This document shows positions 1 to 8,007 of a stretch of DNA of 64,000 bases, piece after piece (within the stretch, counting starts at the first letter, position 1; each line of letters opens with the position of its first letter). Source of the DNA: Mycobacterium sp. OAS707 (lineage in GTDB: Bacteria; Actinomycetota; Actinomycetes; Mycobacteriales; Mycobacteriaceae); assembly GCF_014873705.1 (NCBI RefSeq), contig NZ_JADBDS010000004.1:496001-560000 (forward strand), given 5' to 3'. The position numbers and the translations under genes are program-made. A model generated the notes under the pieces. That model was given only the letters and a program-made list of their open reading frames with translations. It did not search any database and had not been told where the DNA came from.

Positions 1-273
1 GCCATACAGCGCGCTATGGCCGCTGACCGCCGAAACAAGCTTTCCGAAAACAAGATTGATCGATGCGAGGAACATCGGAGGCAGGATCAGAGCCTGCAGG
101 AGCGTTTGGATGTCGTGGCTCCAGCGAGTCAATAGCCTTCGCGTCTGAATCCAGGTATGCAATACGAGAAGTCGAGCGGAGTTCTCGGATGGACTGCGAT
201 CGAGATGCGGTCGTACGTTATCGAACAACCGCACCCGGCCCGGCTCGCAGACAGGCTGCGCGACGGCGTTCAT
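1..273 (-). CDS. ABC-2 type permease, DrrB/DrrC-like (partial, cut by window edge)
   Basis: Reading leftward from an ATG at 273, an open frame of at least 91 codons runs off the left edge without a stop. The start overlaps the stop of the upstream permease as ATGA, so the two are probably translationally coupled. The visible part has an N-terminal cytoplasmic stretch ending in a basic segment (TWIQTRRLLTRWSHD) and then a hydrophobic helix (ALILPPMFLASINLVFG). This is how DrrB/DrrC-type ABC-2 permeases begin. It should pair with the neighbouring permease and ATPase as the second membrane subunit of a lipid or drug exporter. The C-terminal part is not in the window, so family placement rests on the N-terminus and operon context. 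Confidence 0.75.
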   Translation of the reverse strand, partial: MNAVAQPVCEPGRVRLFDNVRPHLDRSPSENSARLLVLHTWIQTRRLLTRWSHDIQTLLQALILPPMFLASINLVFGKLVSAVSGHSALYG

Positions 274-1076
274 CGCCGCCGCCACAGAACGAAGGCGTAC
301 AACGGCACCGCGACGGCCAACATTGCGGCCAACCAAACCAGCGCAGGCGCGGTTACCGACCACGTCGGCCACGGCACGGAATTCGTGGCATCCCCGGCTA
401 ACGCACGCAACGCGTAGATGAACTGCGAATACAACTGATTGCGGACGAACCCCTGCAGCCAGACCGGAAACTGCTCCGGCGGAAGGATTCCCACTGACAA
501 CATCCCGAGAATCAACTGCGGAAGCAGAAGAATGTGAGTCGTCGCCTCGGGATTCTTGGACACGGTGCCGATGAGGTCACCCACAAACGACAGCACGATT
601 CCGATGAGCAGCACCAAAACGCAGAAGCTGACGGTGTAGATGCCACTTCGGTAGAACCGAAAGCCGATCACGTAGCCGCACAGCAGAGCAGTCCCCAACG
701 CTGCTGCGCATCTGTAGAAATTCCCAGACATGCGTGCGGCCAAGGGCGCCATCGGGACGATTGGCATGGCGCGAAATCGCAGATTGATGCCATGGACGGA
801 GTCGGTCGCAGACCTGAGTGCCGCGGACATCGCGGCGAAAAACACGGTCTGCAACGCAATCATCGGCATCATGTACTGCGCATAGCTACCGGGTACGACG
901 GTAGTCATGATCTGCTTGAGCGGCAGATACAGACTCGCGGTGAACACTGCGGACAGCGACAACGCGATGAGCAGCTCTCCACTTTTCAGCGTCGGTGCGA
1001 TCACTCGGATGGTGAGCACCCACCATTGTTGGAGTGGCACCGGCTTCGGCCGGGCCATGGTCCAGGTGCTCATCAC
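270..1076 (-). CDS. ABC-2 type transporter permease, DrrB/DrrC-like
   Basis: A 268-residue polytopic protein with about six hydrophobic helices, near the usual length of DrrB/DrrC permeases (about 270-290 residues). A basic N-terminus (WTMARPKPVPLQQWW) is followed by membrane segments. A late loop (GILPPEQFPVWLQGFVRNQ) resembles the region before the last helices in ABC-2 exporters. The start overlaps the ATPase stop (ATGA at 1073-1076) and the stop overlaps the next permease, so ATPase and both permeases form one translation-coupled unit. Daunorubicin-type systems of mycobacteria move hydrophobic drugs or complex lipids such as PDIM. The substrate here is unknown; the upstream acyltransferase makes a lipid more likely. 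Confidence 0.85.
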   Translation of the reverse strand: MMSTWTMARPKPVPLQQWWVLTIRVIAPTLKSGELLIALSLSAVFTASLYLPLKQIMTTVVPGSYAQYMMPMIALQTVFFAAMSAALRSATDSVHGINLRFRAMPIVPMAPLAARMSGNFYRCAAALGTALLCGYVIGFRFYRSGIYTVSFCVLVLLIGIVLSFVGDLIGTVSKNPEATTHILLLPQLILGMLSVGILPPEQFPVWLQGFVRNQLYSQFIYALRALAGDATNSVPWPTWSVTAPALVWLAAMLAVAVPLYAFVLWRRR

Positions 1077-2062
1077 GTCACCCCTGCGGTCGGCCGCTTA
1101 GCCTCGCGAGTCGTGGTTTCCCTTGTCAGAGCGAAGAACACGTCGTCGAGCGACGGCCGACGCAGTGCGACGTCGGCGAACCTGATACCTGCCGCATCGA
1201 GTCGGCGCAGAACCTCTGCGACCGTGGCGACGCCGTCCGGTGCAGAGAACGCGATACGATCCGAAGCAATCGTCAGCGCCGACCTGACGTCGTCGAGCAT
1301 CAGCGTGTCAAGCGCGTCAGCGATGGCCGAGAGCTCGCGCGGATCCTGCGGGACGATCTCGCACGAACCACTTCCAGTGCGGCGCTTGAGTTCGTCGGCA
1401 GTCCCTTCGGCAATGATCGTGCCGCGGTCGATCACGATGATGCGATCGCTCAGCGCGTCAGCCTCTTCCAGATACTGCGTCGTCAACACCGTGGTGATTC
1501 CGGCGGTCTTGAACTGTCCGACGAGGTCCCAAATGCTCTGTCTACTCCTGGGATCGAGTCCGGTAGTCGGCTCGTCGAGGAACGCCACCTCAGGGCGCAC
1601 CATCAGACCGCACGCGATGTCGATTCGCCGCCGCATTCCGCTCGAATAGGTATCCACGCGACGATCGGCGGCGTCATCGAGTTCGAAATCGTGAATCAGC
1701 GCCTTTGCGCGGATGCGGGACTCGGCCTTGGTCAGCCCTTGAAGCCGGCCGATCATCACCAGGTTCTGTCGTCCGGTCAGCATGTTGTCCAAGGCGACCT
1801 GCTGACTGGTCAGCATGATCGATCGGCGCACTTTCGCCGCTTGGGAGACCACGTCATGGCCGGCGACCCACGCTTGTCCCCGATCCGGCCGCGTCAGTGT
1901 CGACAATATGTGCACCATCGTCGTCTTGCCCGCCCCGTTCGGACCGAGCAGACCGATCACCTCGCCACGGCCCACTTCGAAACTGATGTCGTGCAACGCA
2001 TGAACGTCGCCGAAGGACTTGCCGACTCCGCTGACGGTCACACTTTTATCGGAAGTAGACAT
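1073..2062 (-). CDS. ABC transporter ATP-binding protein, DrrA-like
   Basis: A 329-residue ATPase matching DrrA length. Walker A is GPNGAGKTT (residues 40-48), the signature is SSGMRRR, Walker B is AFLDEPTTGLD, and the DrrA-typical TTQYLEEAD follows. The C-terminal extension after residue 220 is also a DrrA-family trait. I chose the start MSTSDKS because a perfect AGGAGG lies seven bases upstream; the ATG 21 bases earlier has no such site. It drives the two downstream permeases, whose reading frames overlap it in sequence. The upstream acyltransferase stop is only 24 bases away, so all four genes probably share a transcript. Confidence 0.9.
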   Translation of the reverse strand: MSTSDKSVTVSGVGKSFGDVHALHDISFEVGRGEVIGLLGPNGAGKTTMVHILSTLTRPDRGQAWVAGHDVVSQAAKVRRSIMLTSQQVALDNMLTGRQNLVMIGRLQGLTKAESRIRAKALIHDFELDDAADRRVDTYSSGMRRRIDIACGLMVRPEVAFLDEPTTGLDPRSRQSIWDLVGQFKTAGITTVLTTQYLEEADALSDRIIVIDRGTIIAEGTADELKRRTGSGSCEIVPQDPRELSAIADALDTLMLDDVRSALTIASDRIAFSAPDGVATVAEVLRRLDAAGIRFADVALRRPSLDDVFFALTRETTTREAKRPTAGVT

Positions 2063-2086
2063 CGGCACCCCTCCTGGTCGCATTGC

Positions 2087-3418
2087 TCACAGACCGACGG
2101 CGAGTTCAAGGTCTTTCAGAGCGGTTTCGATATGACCCGTGAAGCACTGTGGGTCGGGGACGGCCGCGATGGAGGCGGCGATTCCGAAATCCAGATCGTC
2201 GGCCCTGCTGAACAACCCGAAGTTGAGTACTTGTCCCCTCAGCGTCGGCGCCAACGGGTACATGCCTTCGACGCGAGCACCGCCCCAGTACAACGGCTCG
2301 CTCCTGCCGCGCACGTGGGTAATGGTCAGGTTGAACACGGGCGGTATCTTGGCCGCCAGTCCCCTCCCCCCGCTTATCGGCGCGCAGATCAACCCTGCGA
2401 GCTCAATCGCCAACTGCTGGGGCATCTCTCGGATGATCTGTACGTTGCGTTGCATCGACGCGTGGATGGCTTCCAGCCGTTTCGCCGGGTCGTCGACATC
2501 TGTGGCGAGGTTGCACACTGCGGCGCCGAGGACGTTGGCGCGCCGGTCGTCCTCTTCACCGCGCAGGTTCACCGGTGCCATCGCGACAAGGGGAGCGTCG
2601 GGAAGTTCGTTGCGCTCGAGGAGATACGCACGCAGTGCGCCTGCGCACATGGCCAGCGCGACGTCGTTGACAGTCACCCCGGCCGCCTTGCCGACAGCCC
2701 CGATGCGCTCCAGTGGCCAAGACTGCGTTGCGCATCGCCGTGGACCTCCTGGAGCAACGTTGAAGATGGTTCGCGGCGCCCGCATCGCAGGGATCAAATC
2801 CCTTTCGCGCAGCGCGGACAGCATCAACTTCAGTGAACGCTTAACGCCGACAGCAGGTTTCGCAGCCGAGGCAGATCCTTGCGGTGTCACCGGCGCCTCA
2901 GGCCGCGGCGTCCACCCCACCCGTATCCGGCGGTCATTCGGGTCGGTGGTCATGTGCTCCTGCAAGGTCTTCGCCCCCGAGACCCCGTCAGTCATCGCGT
3001 GATGGGCCTTCAGATACAGCGCGAAGCGCCCGTCGTTCAGACCGTCGATCACATGGCATTCCCACAACGGCCGAGTCCGATCGAGCAACCGGCTGTGCAG
3101 GTCGTCGACCACGCCGAAGAGCTCATTGGTGCCTCCCGGCGCCGGCAATGAGGTGTACCGAACGTGGTAATCGATGTCCGCGCGATCGGCATAGGTCCAG
3201 CGCATCCGCGAGGTACCCCGGCGCGTCTTCACCGGATGTCCGGAATAGGCAGGGCTGACGTCGCTGAATGAGCGCAAGGTCTCGTAAAGTCGCCGGGCGA
3301 AGTCGGGTTCGGCGTCCTCCGGCGGCCTGAACATTTCGAGCATCCCGAGGTGCATCGGATGTTCCCTGGACTCCAGCAGCAACAAAACTACTGCTTCGGG
3401 AGGCGCGAATTTCCCCAT
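2087..3418 (-). CDS. WS/DGAT family acyltransferase (wax ester synthase / diacylglycerol acyltransferase)
   Basis: A 443-residue WS/DGAT enzyme, a family that transfers acyl groups from acyl-CoA to diacylglycerol or long-chain alcohols. The N-terminus carries the family's ESREHPMHLGMLEMF pattern and residues 139-145 hold the catalytic HHAMTDG (HHxxxDG). Later family hallmarks such as APVNLRGEED and NLTITHVRG are present. The start MGKFAPPEAV fits the family and has AGGA seven bases upstream; an in-frame ATG at 3469 adds 17 atypical residues and is rejected. It is the first gene of the unit with the DrrABC-like exporter, suggesting lipid synthesis coupled to export. The substrate cannot be read from sequence. 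Confidence 0.9.
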   Translation of the reverse strand: MGKFAPPEAVVLLLLESREHPMHLGMLEMFRPPEDAEPDFARRLYETLRSFSDVSPAYSGHPVKTRRGTSRMRWTYADRADIDYHVRYTSLPAPGGTNELFGVVDDLHSRLLDRTRPLWECHVIDGLNDGRFALYLKAHHAMTDGVSGAKTLQEHMTTDPNDRRIRVGWTPRPEAPVTPQGSASAAKPAVGVKRSLKLMLSALRERDLIPAMRAPRTIFNVAPGGPRRCATQSWPLERIGAVGKAAGVTVNDVALAMCAGALRAYLLERNELPDAPLVAMAPVNLRGEEDDRRANVLGAAVCNLATDVDDPAKRLEAIHASMQRNVQIIREMPQQLAIELAGLICAPISGGRGLAAKIPPVFNLTITHVRGRSEPLYWGGARVEGMYPLAPTLRGQVLNFGLFSRADDLDFGIAASIAAVPDPQCFTGHIETALKDLELAVGL

Positions 3419-3615
3419 CTCGGTGTCCTGTGTTCTTGGAGGACCCCAATCCGCCACGATCAGCCGCAAGCGGCCCCCCGGCCTGACTGCGTGGGAAGGA
3501 TGCTACTCACCGTCTTGGTCATCGCATTGCAATTCCGGCAAATTTTAACGCCATCGTCAAGATTGGCCCCAAGAACGTCCCAAGAACATCCCAAGGCATC
3601 CGCCGCATTCTCTAC
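3419..3615. promoter_or_regulatory. Divergent intergenic region with tandem 11-bp repeats
   Basis: This spacer separates the leftward acyltransferase/exporter operon from the rightward hydrolase and should hold promoters for both. Positions 3568-3600 contain three abutting 11-bp direct repeats: CCCAAGAACGT, CCCAAGAACAT and CCCAAGGCATC. A degenerate CAAGA copy lies just before them. The 11-bp period places equivalent bases on one helix face, as in arrays bound by response regulators. The regulator is not identifiable. Confidence 0.5.
3568..3600 (+). repeat. Three tandem 11-bp direct repeats
   Basis: Copy 1 (3568-3578) and copy 2 (3579-3589) share nine initial bases CCCAAGAAC. Copy 3 (3590-3600) keeps CCCAAG. 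There are no intervening bases. The array lies 15 bases upstream of the hydrolase GTG start and about 150 bases upstream of the acyltransferase start, which is consistent with a regulator array. It could also be a chance low-complexity duplication. Confidence 0.6.
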
Positions 3616-4686
3616 GTGACCGGCCAACAGGCCGCACTCACGGATGAACGGATCGGAGCGCTGATCACCATGCTGGACGTCGACGACCTCCACCAGGCCG
3701 TCAAGGGCGTTCGCTACACCGAGCGGACGGTGACGACCCACGATGGCGTTGCACTTGCGGTGCGCGAGTATGGATCACGCACTTCGGCCGACCACACCGT
3801 CGTCCTGCTTCACGGATTGTGCCTCGACCAAACCTCGTGGGATGTCGCGCTTCGTCCGCTGCTGCGCCGCTGGGGCCGCAAGGTTCGGGTCATCACCTAC
3901 GATCACCGCGGCCACGGACGGTCCGGCCACGCCCCGATCCGCACCTACCGGATCGACCAGGCCGCGTCCGACCTCGCCGACGTGCTGGCGGCCTTGGATG
4001 TCACCGGCCCGCTCACGCTGGCCGGCCACTCGATGGGCGGCATGATCGCGCTGACCTACCTCAGCCGGCCGGCTTCCCAGCGACCCGCAGACCCTGTTGG
4101 ACTGGTGCTGGTCGCCACCGCAGCGGGCAAGCTGACCGAGCGCGGGATGGGCCGCCTGCTGGCGACCCCGGCGGTGCGAATGCTCTGCGGCCTGGCCCAT
4201 CACGTTCGGCTGGATGCGGCCGAGCGGGTGATCCGAGCGGTAGCTCCGGCGGTGTGCGCGGCAGTCGCTCGCGCGGGTGATTTCGGCGACGACGAACGCA
4301 CGACGTTCCTGTCGACGTCGGCGCGGGTGATCGGCCGCACCTCGTTGACCACCGCTGCGGGCTTTCTGACCAGCATGCGGGACTACGACGTGTACGGCGC
4401 GCTGGGTGCCATCTGCGCCCAAACCACCGTCATCAGTGGCGAACTCGACGTCATGACCCCGCCGTCGCACGCCTACGACATGGCCGAAGCCATTCCCGGT
4501 GCGACGCACTCCCACGTGGCCGCCGCCGGGCACATGCTGCTCCACGAGGCCCCCGACGTCGTCAACGGCGCCATCGCCGACGCGATCACGACGGAGTCGA
4601 TCCTGGGTGCCGATCGAGACCTGGACGATCTCGACTCAGCTGCGGTTGCAGCGTTCGGCCTCGGCTCCACGGTGCGCGCGGCTTAA
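3616..4686 (+). CDS. Alpha/beta hydrolase
   Basis: A 356-residue alpha/beta-hydrolase-fold protein, probably an esterase, lipase or related enzyme of unknown substrate. The nucleophile elbow is GHSMGG with Ser139, the acid is likely Asp278 in GELDVMTP, and the base is His306 in AAGHMLLHE. An oxyanion-hole HG lies at 66-67. No signal peptide is visible, so it is probably cytosolic. The GTG start has no Shine-Dalgarno site and could be leaderless; an ATG at 3670 (MLDVDDLHQ) with a distant GGAG is the alternative. The gene ends four bases into the convergent Asn-rich protein gene. Its partner across the divergent promoter is the acyltransferase operon, so a lipid role is possible. Confidence 0.85.
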   Translation: MTGQQAALTDERIGALITMLDVDDLHQAVKGVRYTERTVTTHDGVALAVREYGSRTSADHTVVLLHGLCLDQTSWDVALRPLLRRWGRKVRVITYDHRGHGRSGHAPIRTYRIDQAASDLADVLAALDVTGPLTLAGHSMGGMIALTYLSRPASQRPADPVGLVLVATAAGKLTERGMGRLLATPAVRMLCGLAHHVRLDAAERVIRAVAPAVCAAVARAGDFGDDERTTFLSTSARVIGRTSLTTAAGFLTSMRDYDVYGALGAICAQTTVISGELDVMTPPSHAYDMAEAIPGATHSHVAAAGHMLLHEAPDVVNGAIADAITTESILGADRDLDDLDSAAVAAFGLGSTVRAA

Positions 4687-5993
4687 CTACCTCCGAAGAA
4701 CTGTGCGCCGAAGAAGTTGAAGCACGCGGGTCCGTCGCAGTTGCCCTGGTTTGGGCCTGGGAAGATCGCGACGTTGATGATGCCCGTGTTGTTGCCCGCG
4801 TTGTCGGTGTTGTCCGGCACGATCACGAAGTTGAAGACACCCGAGTTGTTGCCAGAACCGTCGCTGTCGTCGCCGACCAACGCGTAGTTGGTGGCAAAGC
4901 CTGGGAACAATCGGTTGTTCGTGTTATTACCTGAACCGTCGCTCCGATTACCGACGAACACCATGTTGTTTCCGAAGCTGCCGACACCGATGACGCTGTT
5001 GTTTCCGGAGCCGTCACTGTTTCTACTGATCAATGCCATGTTGTTGGCGACGTTGAAGGCGCCGACAACGAGGTTGTTGCCTGAGCCCTGGTTGCCGTTC
5101 TCCATCAGCACCATGTTGTTACCGAAGCTGAACGCGCTGGCGACGATGTTGCTGCCCGATGGCTCCAAATCCACAAAGGGCGGAAGTGGCGACAAGCCGA
5201 AGCGGCCGTTGCGATCTCCCATGAACACGAAGTTGCTGCCCCAGCTGCCCGGCAGTAGCACGAGGTTGTTGCCCGCCAGCTGATTGTCGTCGCCGATGAA
5301 GGCCCAGTTGGTACCCGTGCTGCCCGGGACCAGTAATTGGTTGCCGGACAAGAAGTTTCGGTCTCCGGCAGTGACGACCTGAAGGCCGGTACCGACGTTG
5401 TTTGCGGTCAGCAGATTGTTGTCGCCGATGAACGCGAAGTTGAGCCCGCCCACGTCCAGGCCGGATAACAGGTTGCCCCCGCCCTGGTTGCCGAAGCCCG
5501 GTCCCGCGTTGGCCAACGCATTGCCGAAGCCGGTCAGCGCGCCGACAAGATCGGGCGGTGCGGGATTCGCGGGCGCAGCGGCTGTGGGGCCAACGCCTGC
5601 GGGTCCGGTGGCAGTGGCGGCCTTCGGCTGCACCGCCGCCGTTCTCGGGGTTTCCGATGCCGCGCGGGATGACGTCAGAGCGCCGCCCGACGAGGACACC
5701 GAACTCTTCGGCATGTTCGACATCAAGTCTGTGCCGGCTTTGGTCAGATCTTTGGTGCTGCGTTGAAGCGAGCCGCCGAAGTCATTGAGTGACTTCTGAA
5801 CTGAGCCGATGGCGTGCTGTACCGCGTCGCTCACGCTGTTGTTGGTGGCCCCGCCGCCGCTGTTGGCGCCGCCCGCACCTCCGTCGGCATGCGCGACGGG
5901 TGACGCCCACCCCGCGAGCAACGATGCGGTGGCCGCAGCGACGAGAAGAGCCCGGCGGCCTCTGTTGTGACGTGTGTTGGTGTGCTTGCCCAC
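4683..5993 (-). CDS. Exported Asn/Gly-rich repeat protein of unknown function
   Basis: A 436-residue protein beginning with a GTG (MGKHTNTRHNRGRR) behind a GGGGG motif. A signal peptide of about 35 residues ends near PVAHA. Residues up to about 170 are low-complexity Ala/Ser/Gly/Pro. The C-terminal 260 residues are built from degenerate repeats of roughly 25 residues with cores such as DGSGNNS, GSFGNNMVFVG and FIGDNNLLTANN. The regular NN spacing suggests a beta-solenoid or beta-helix like other Asn-ladder proteins. A Cys pair lies in the tail (NCDGPACFNF). I do not recognise the family. It resembles the repeat style of PPE-MPTR proteins but lacks a PPE domain. It is likely surface-exposed or secreted. 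Confidence 0.8.
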   Translation of the reverse strand: MGKHTNTRHNRGRRALLVAAATASLLAGWASPVAHADGGAGGANSGGGATNNSVSDAVQHAIGSVQKSLNDFGGSLQRSTKDLTKAGTDLMSNMPKSSVSSSGGALTSSRAASETPRTAAVQPKAATATGPAGVGPTAAAPANPAPPDLVGALTGFGNALANAGPGFGNQGGGNLLSGLDVGGLNFAFIGDNNLLTANNVGTGLQVVTAGDRNFLSGNQLLVPGSTGTNWAFIGDDNQLAGNNLVLLPGSWGSNFVFMGDRNGRFGLSPLPPFVDLEPSGSNIVASAFSFGNNMVLMENGNQGSGNNLVVGAFNVANNMALISRNSDGSGNNSVIGVGSFGNNMVFVGNRSDGSGNNTNNRLFPGFATNYALVGDDSDGSGNNSGVFNFVIVPDNTDNAGNNTGIINVAIFPGPNQGNCDGPACFNFFGAQFFGGS

Positions 5994-6388
5994 GATCGAA
6001 CCCCCACATGAATCGGGCCGCATCCCCCCGGATACAGCTAATCTCCCGACCACCATCAAGTGTGTCACAAAAGTTCGCGGATATCGACGGCAGATCGTTT
6101 CCGGCTGCCGCTCGGCGGCGAGGGCGACGCGCTCGATCGAGGCCCACTATCCACATCGCGAAATATCTTGCTATATCAGGTTTATCAACTTGTTGATCAA
6201 GCAATGTCCACCGTCCGGTATTGCGACCCGTGACCACGGGTCCACGGGGTCGTCCGCCGTCCGCCTGACGTTTGCTACAGCAACAAAACGTTTCGATACG
6301 TGCAAATTTGGCAACCATATCCAGACGACCGAGGGCCAGCTTGCCTCTCGGTGATCGACTTTGCCCAGAAACCGGTGGGGGCGACGGG
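5994..6388. promoter_or_regulatory. Divergent intergenic region (395 bp) with a 14-bp inverted repeat
   Basis: This is the longest gene-free stretch on the left side and lies between two outward-facing exported-protein genes. It is AT-richer than its flanks around 6165-6200 and contains the inverted repeat ATCAAC-TT-GTTGAT at 6184-6197. No convincing conserved ORF is visible. I infer promoters for both flanking genes and possibly an operator at the repeat. Confidence 0.4.
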
Positions 6389-7597
6389 ATGACACCGCGG
6401 CACGGGATGCGACCTTCCCTGTCGCGAGCGGCTGCGATCACCACGGCTGCGATGTTGGCGGTCGCGGGCTGCGCCGAAACCAGCCCGATAGTCAGCCACG
6501 CCGACCTGACCAAACTCGACGTGGGCAACTACTCGGCCCAGCTGCGCAACGTACGCAATGAGCCGTCCCTGCCGCAGGGCACCATGCTGGAGGGCATTCG
6601 GATGTCCGACGGGGTCGCGGATAGTTCGCAATTCGATTCGCTGCTGCTGTATCTCTGGCAGGCCGACCCGGTTCCGGATACGGCCAGCCTGGTCCAGCTG
6701 CTTGGCGAGGGGGGCAGGCAGGTGCTCGACCAATACGGCTGGGTGGCCGGCTATCGCGCCGGCTACGCCGATCGACCACAGCTGGAAAACCGAACCGCGC
6801 CGTCTGTGTTCATCGGCATCTCGATCCTGCTCCTCCGGTTTCCCGATGACGCGTCCGCACGAGGGGCGGCCTCGGCGCTGGAACCGATCAGCTGGAAAGA
6901 CTTCGGCAAAACCGTTCCCCTGCCACTGCCCAAGCACCCTGAGGTGGTGGCGCGGTACACGCCGGGAACTGGGGCGCTGATAGCCGACGCGGCAGTCGGA
7001 CCGTTTGTCGTGCACTTGATCCTCGAGGCGCCGCCGAATGGGATAGAGACCCATGTGGGCAGCCTCGATCCGGTCTTGGACGCCGAACACACTCTGCTGC
7101 GCGATTTCAAGCCGACGCCGGTTTCAGACATTGCGGCGCTGCCTGTCGATCCCGACGGCCTGCTGGCTCGCATGGTCACCACCGACCCGGTGAATCAGCC
7201 ACCGGTGACGGGCACATTCGCCGTCTACGGCGCCACCGGCGGACTGCGCGACCAGCCGCCGAAATTCCGCAAGGACGGGCTCTACGAGAAGTGGGGGGTG
7301 GACCGAATCGGCGTCACGGCCGAGCAGCACCTCTACCGACTCCGCGATCACCAGGCCGCCATGGACATGATGGAGGCCTTCATCGCCGACTCGTCTGGAC
7401 GCGAGCACGAAATCGAGGCCGACAAGAACGTTCCCGACGAACACTGCTTTGAGACTGCGCAGCCACCGCCGAATGCTCCTGCGTTCGCCTGCCGGATCGT
7501 CTTCGACCGTTTCTACACACTCGTGCGCGGCGATACCGCGATCAGCGCCAAGCAGAAAGCGGCCGCCCAATACAAGCTGTTGGCCGAAAACCCCTGA
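6389..7597 (+). CDS. Mycobacterial lipoprotein (DUF7373-like)
   Basis: A 402-residue lipoprotein. The start MTPRHGMRPSL is preceded by GGGGGCGACGGG. The signal peptide ends in the lipobox LAVAGC, so the Cys is lipidated and the mature protein sits on the outer face of the membrane. The rest is a single soluble region with blocks such as LQLENRTAPSVF-like and PVTGTFAVYGATGG that I associate, from memory, with the mycobacterial DUF7373 lipoprotein family. Late Cys residues (EHCFETAQ and FACRIVF) could form a disulfide. Function unknown. It ends 44 bases before the S4-domain gene, and a shared transcript is possible but not shown. Confidence 0.85.
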   Translation: MTPRHGMRPSLSRAAAITTAAMLAVAGCAETSPIVSHADLTKLDVGNYSAQLRNVRNEPSLPQGTMLEGIRMSDGVADSSQFDSLLLYLWQADPVPDTASLVQLLGEGGRQVLDQYGWVAGYRAGYADRPQLENRTAPSVFIGISILLLRFPDDASARGAASALEPISWKDFGKTVPLPLPKHPEVVARYTPGTGALIADAAVGPFVVHLILEAPPNGIETHVGSLDPVLDAEHTLLRDFKPTPVSDIAALPVDPDGLLARMVTTDPVNQPPVTGTFAVYGATGGLRDQPPKFRKDGLYEKWGVDRIGVTAEQHLYRLRDHQAAMDMMEAFIADSSGREHEIEADKNVPDEHCFETAQPPPNAPAFACRIVFDRFYTLVRGDTAISAKQKAAAQYKLLAENP

Positions 7598-7641
7598 CTC
7601 CTACGACACCGGCAGAGCCCGGGCAGGCCATGATGGATGCC

Positions 7642-8007
7642 ATGGAGTCGACCCGCGTGGACAAATGGTTGTGGGCGGTCCGGCTGACGAAGACCCGGAC
7701 CGATGCCGCCGCGGCGTGCCGAGGTGGACACGTGCGTGTCAACGACCGTCCCGCAAAGCCCGCCACCGCAGTGTGTCCCGGCGACAGGGTGCACGCCCGG
7801 ATCGGGGACAGAACGCGCGTCGTCGAGGTAACCAGGGTGATCCAGAAGCGGGTCGGGGCCTCCGACGCCGTGACGTGCTACCTCGACCGCTCGCCCGCAG
7901 CGCCCGCGACGCCGTATGTGCCAGTGGCCGTTCGTGATCGGGGCGCAGGCAGGCCGACGAAGCGAGACCGCAGGCTGCTCGACAAGTGGCGAGCGAGCCA
8001 ACGCTGA
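7642..8007 (+). CDS. S4-domain RNA-binding protein (Hsp15-like)
   Basis: A 121-residue basic protein. The N-terminus (TRVDKWLWAVRLTKTR) and GGHVRVNDRPAKPATAVCPGD are the S4 RNA-binding fold as in Hsp15/HslR, which rescues 50S subunits carrying stalled peptidyl-tRNA. The basic C-terminal tail (GRPTKRDRRLLDKW) is also typical. Start could be ATG 7642 or ATG 7630; 7642 removes four uncharacteristic residues. The stop overlaps the SDR start as TGATG, implying coupled translation, though no functional link between the two is evident. Confidence 0.85.
   Translation: MESTRVDKWLWAVRLTKTRTDAAAACRGGHVRVNDRPAKPATAVCPGDRVHARIGDRTRVVEVTRVIQKRVGASDAVTCYLDRSPAAPATPYVPVAVRDRGAGRPTKRDRRLLDKWRASQR

Noticed and set aside
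1034..2836. 600-codon frame on the + strand
   Set aside because: Antisense shadow of the ABC ATPase and acyltransferase genes with His/Arg-rich GC-bias composition.
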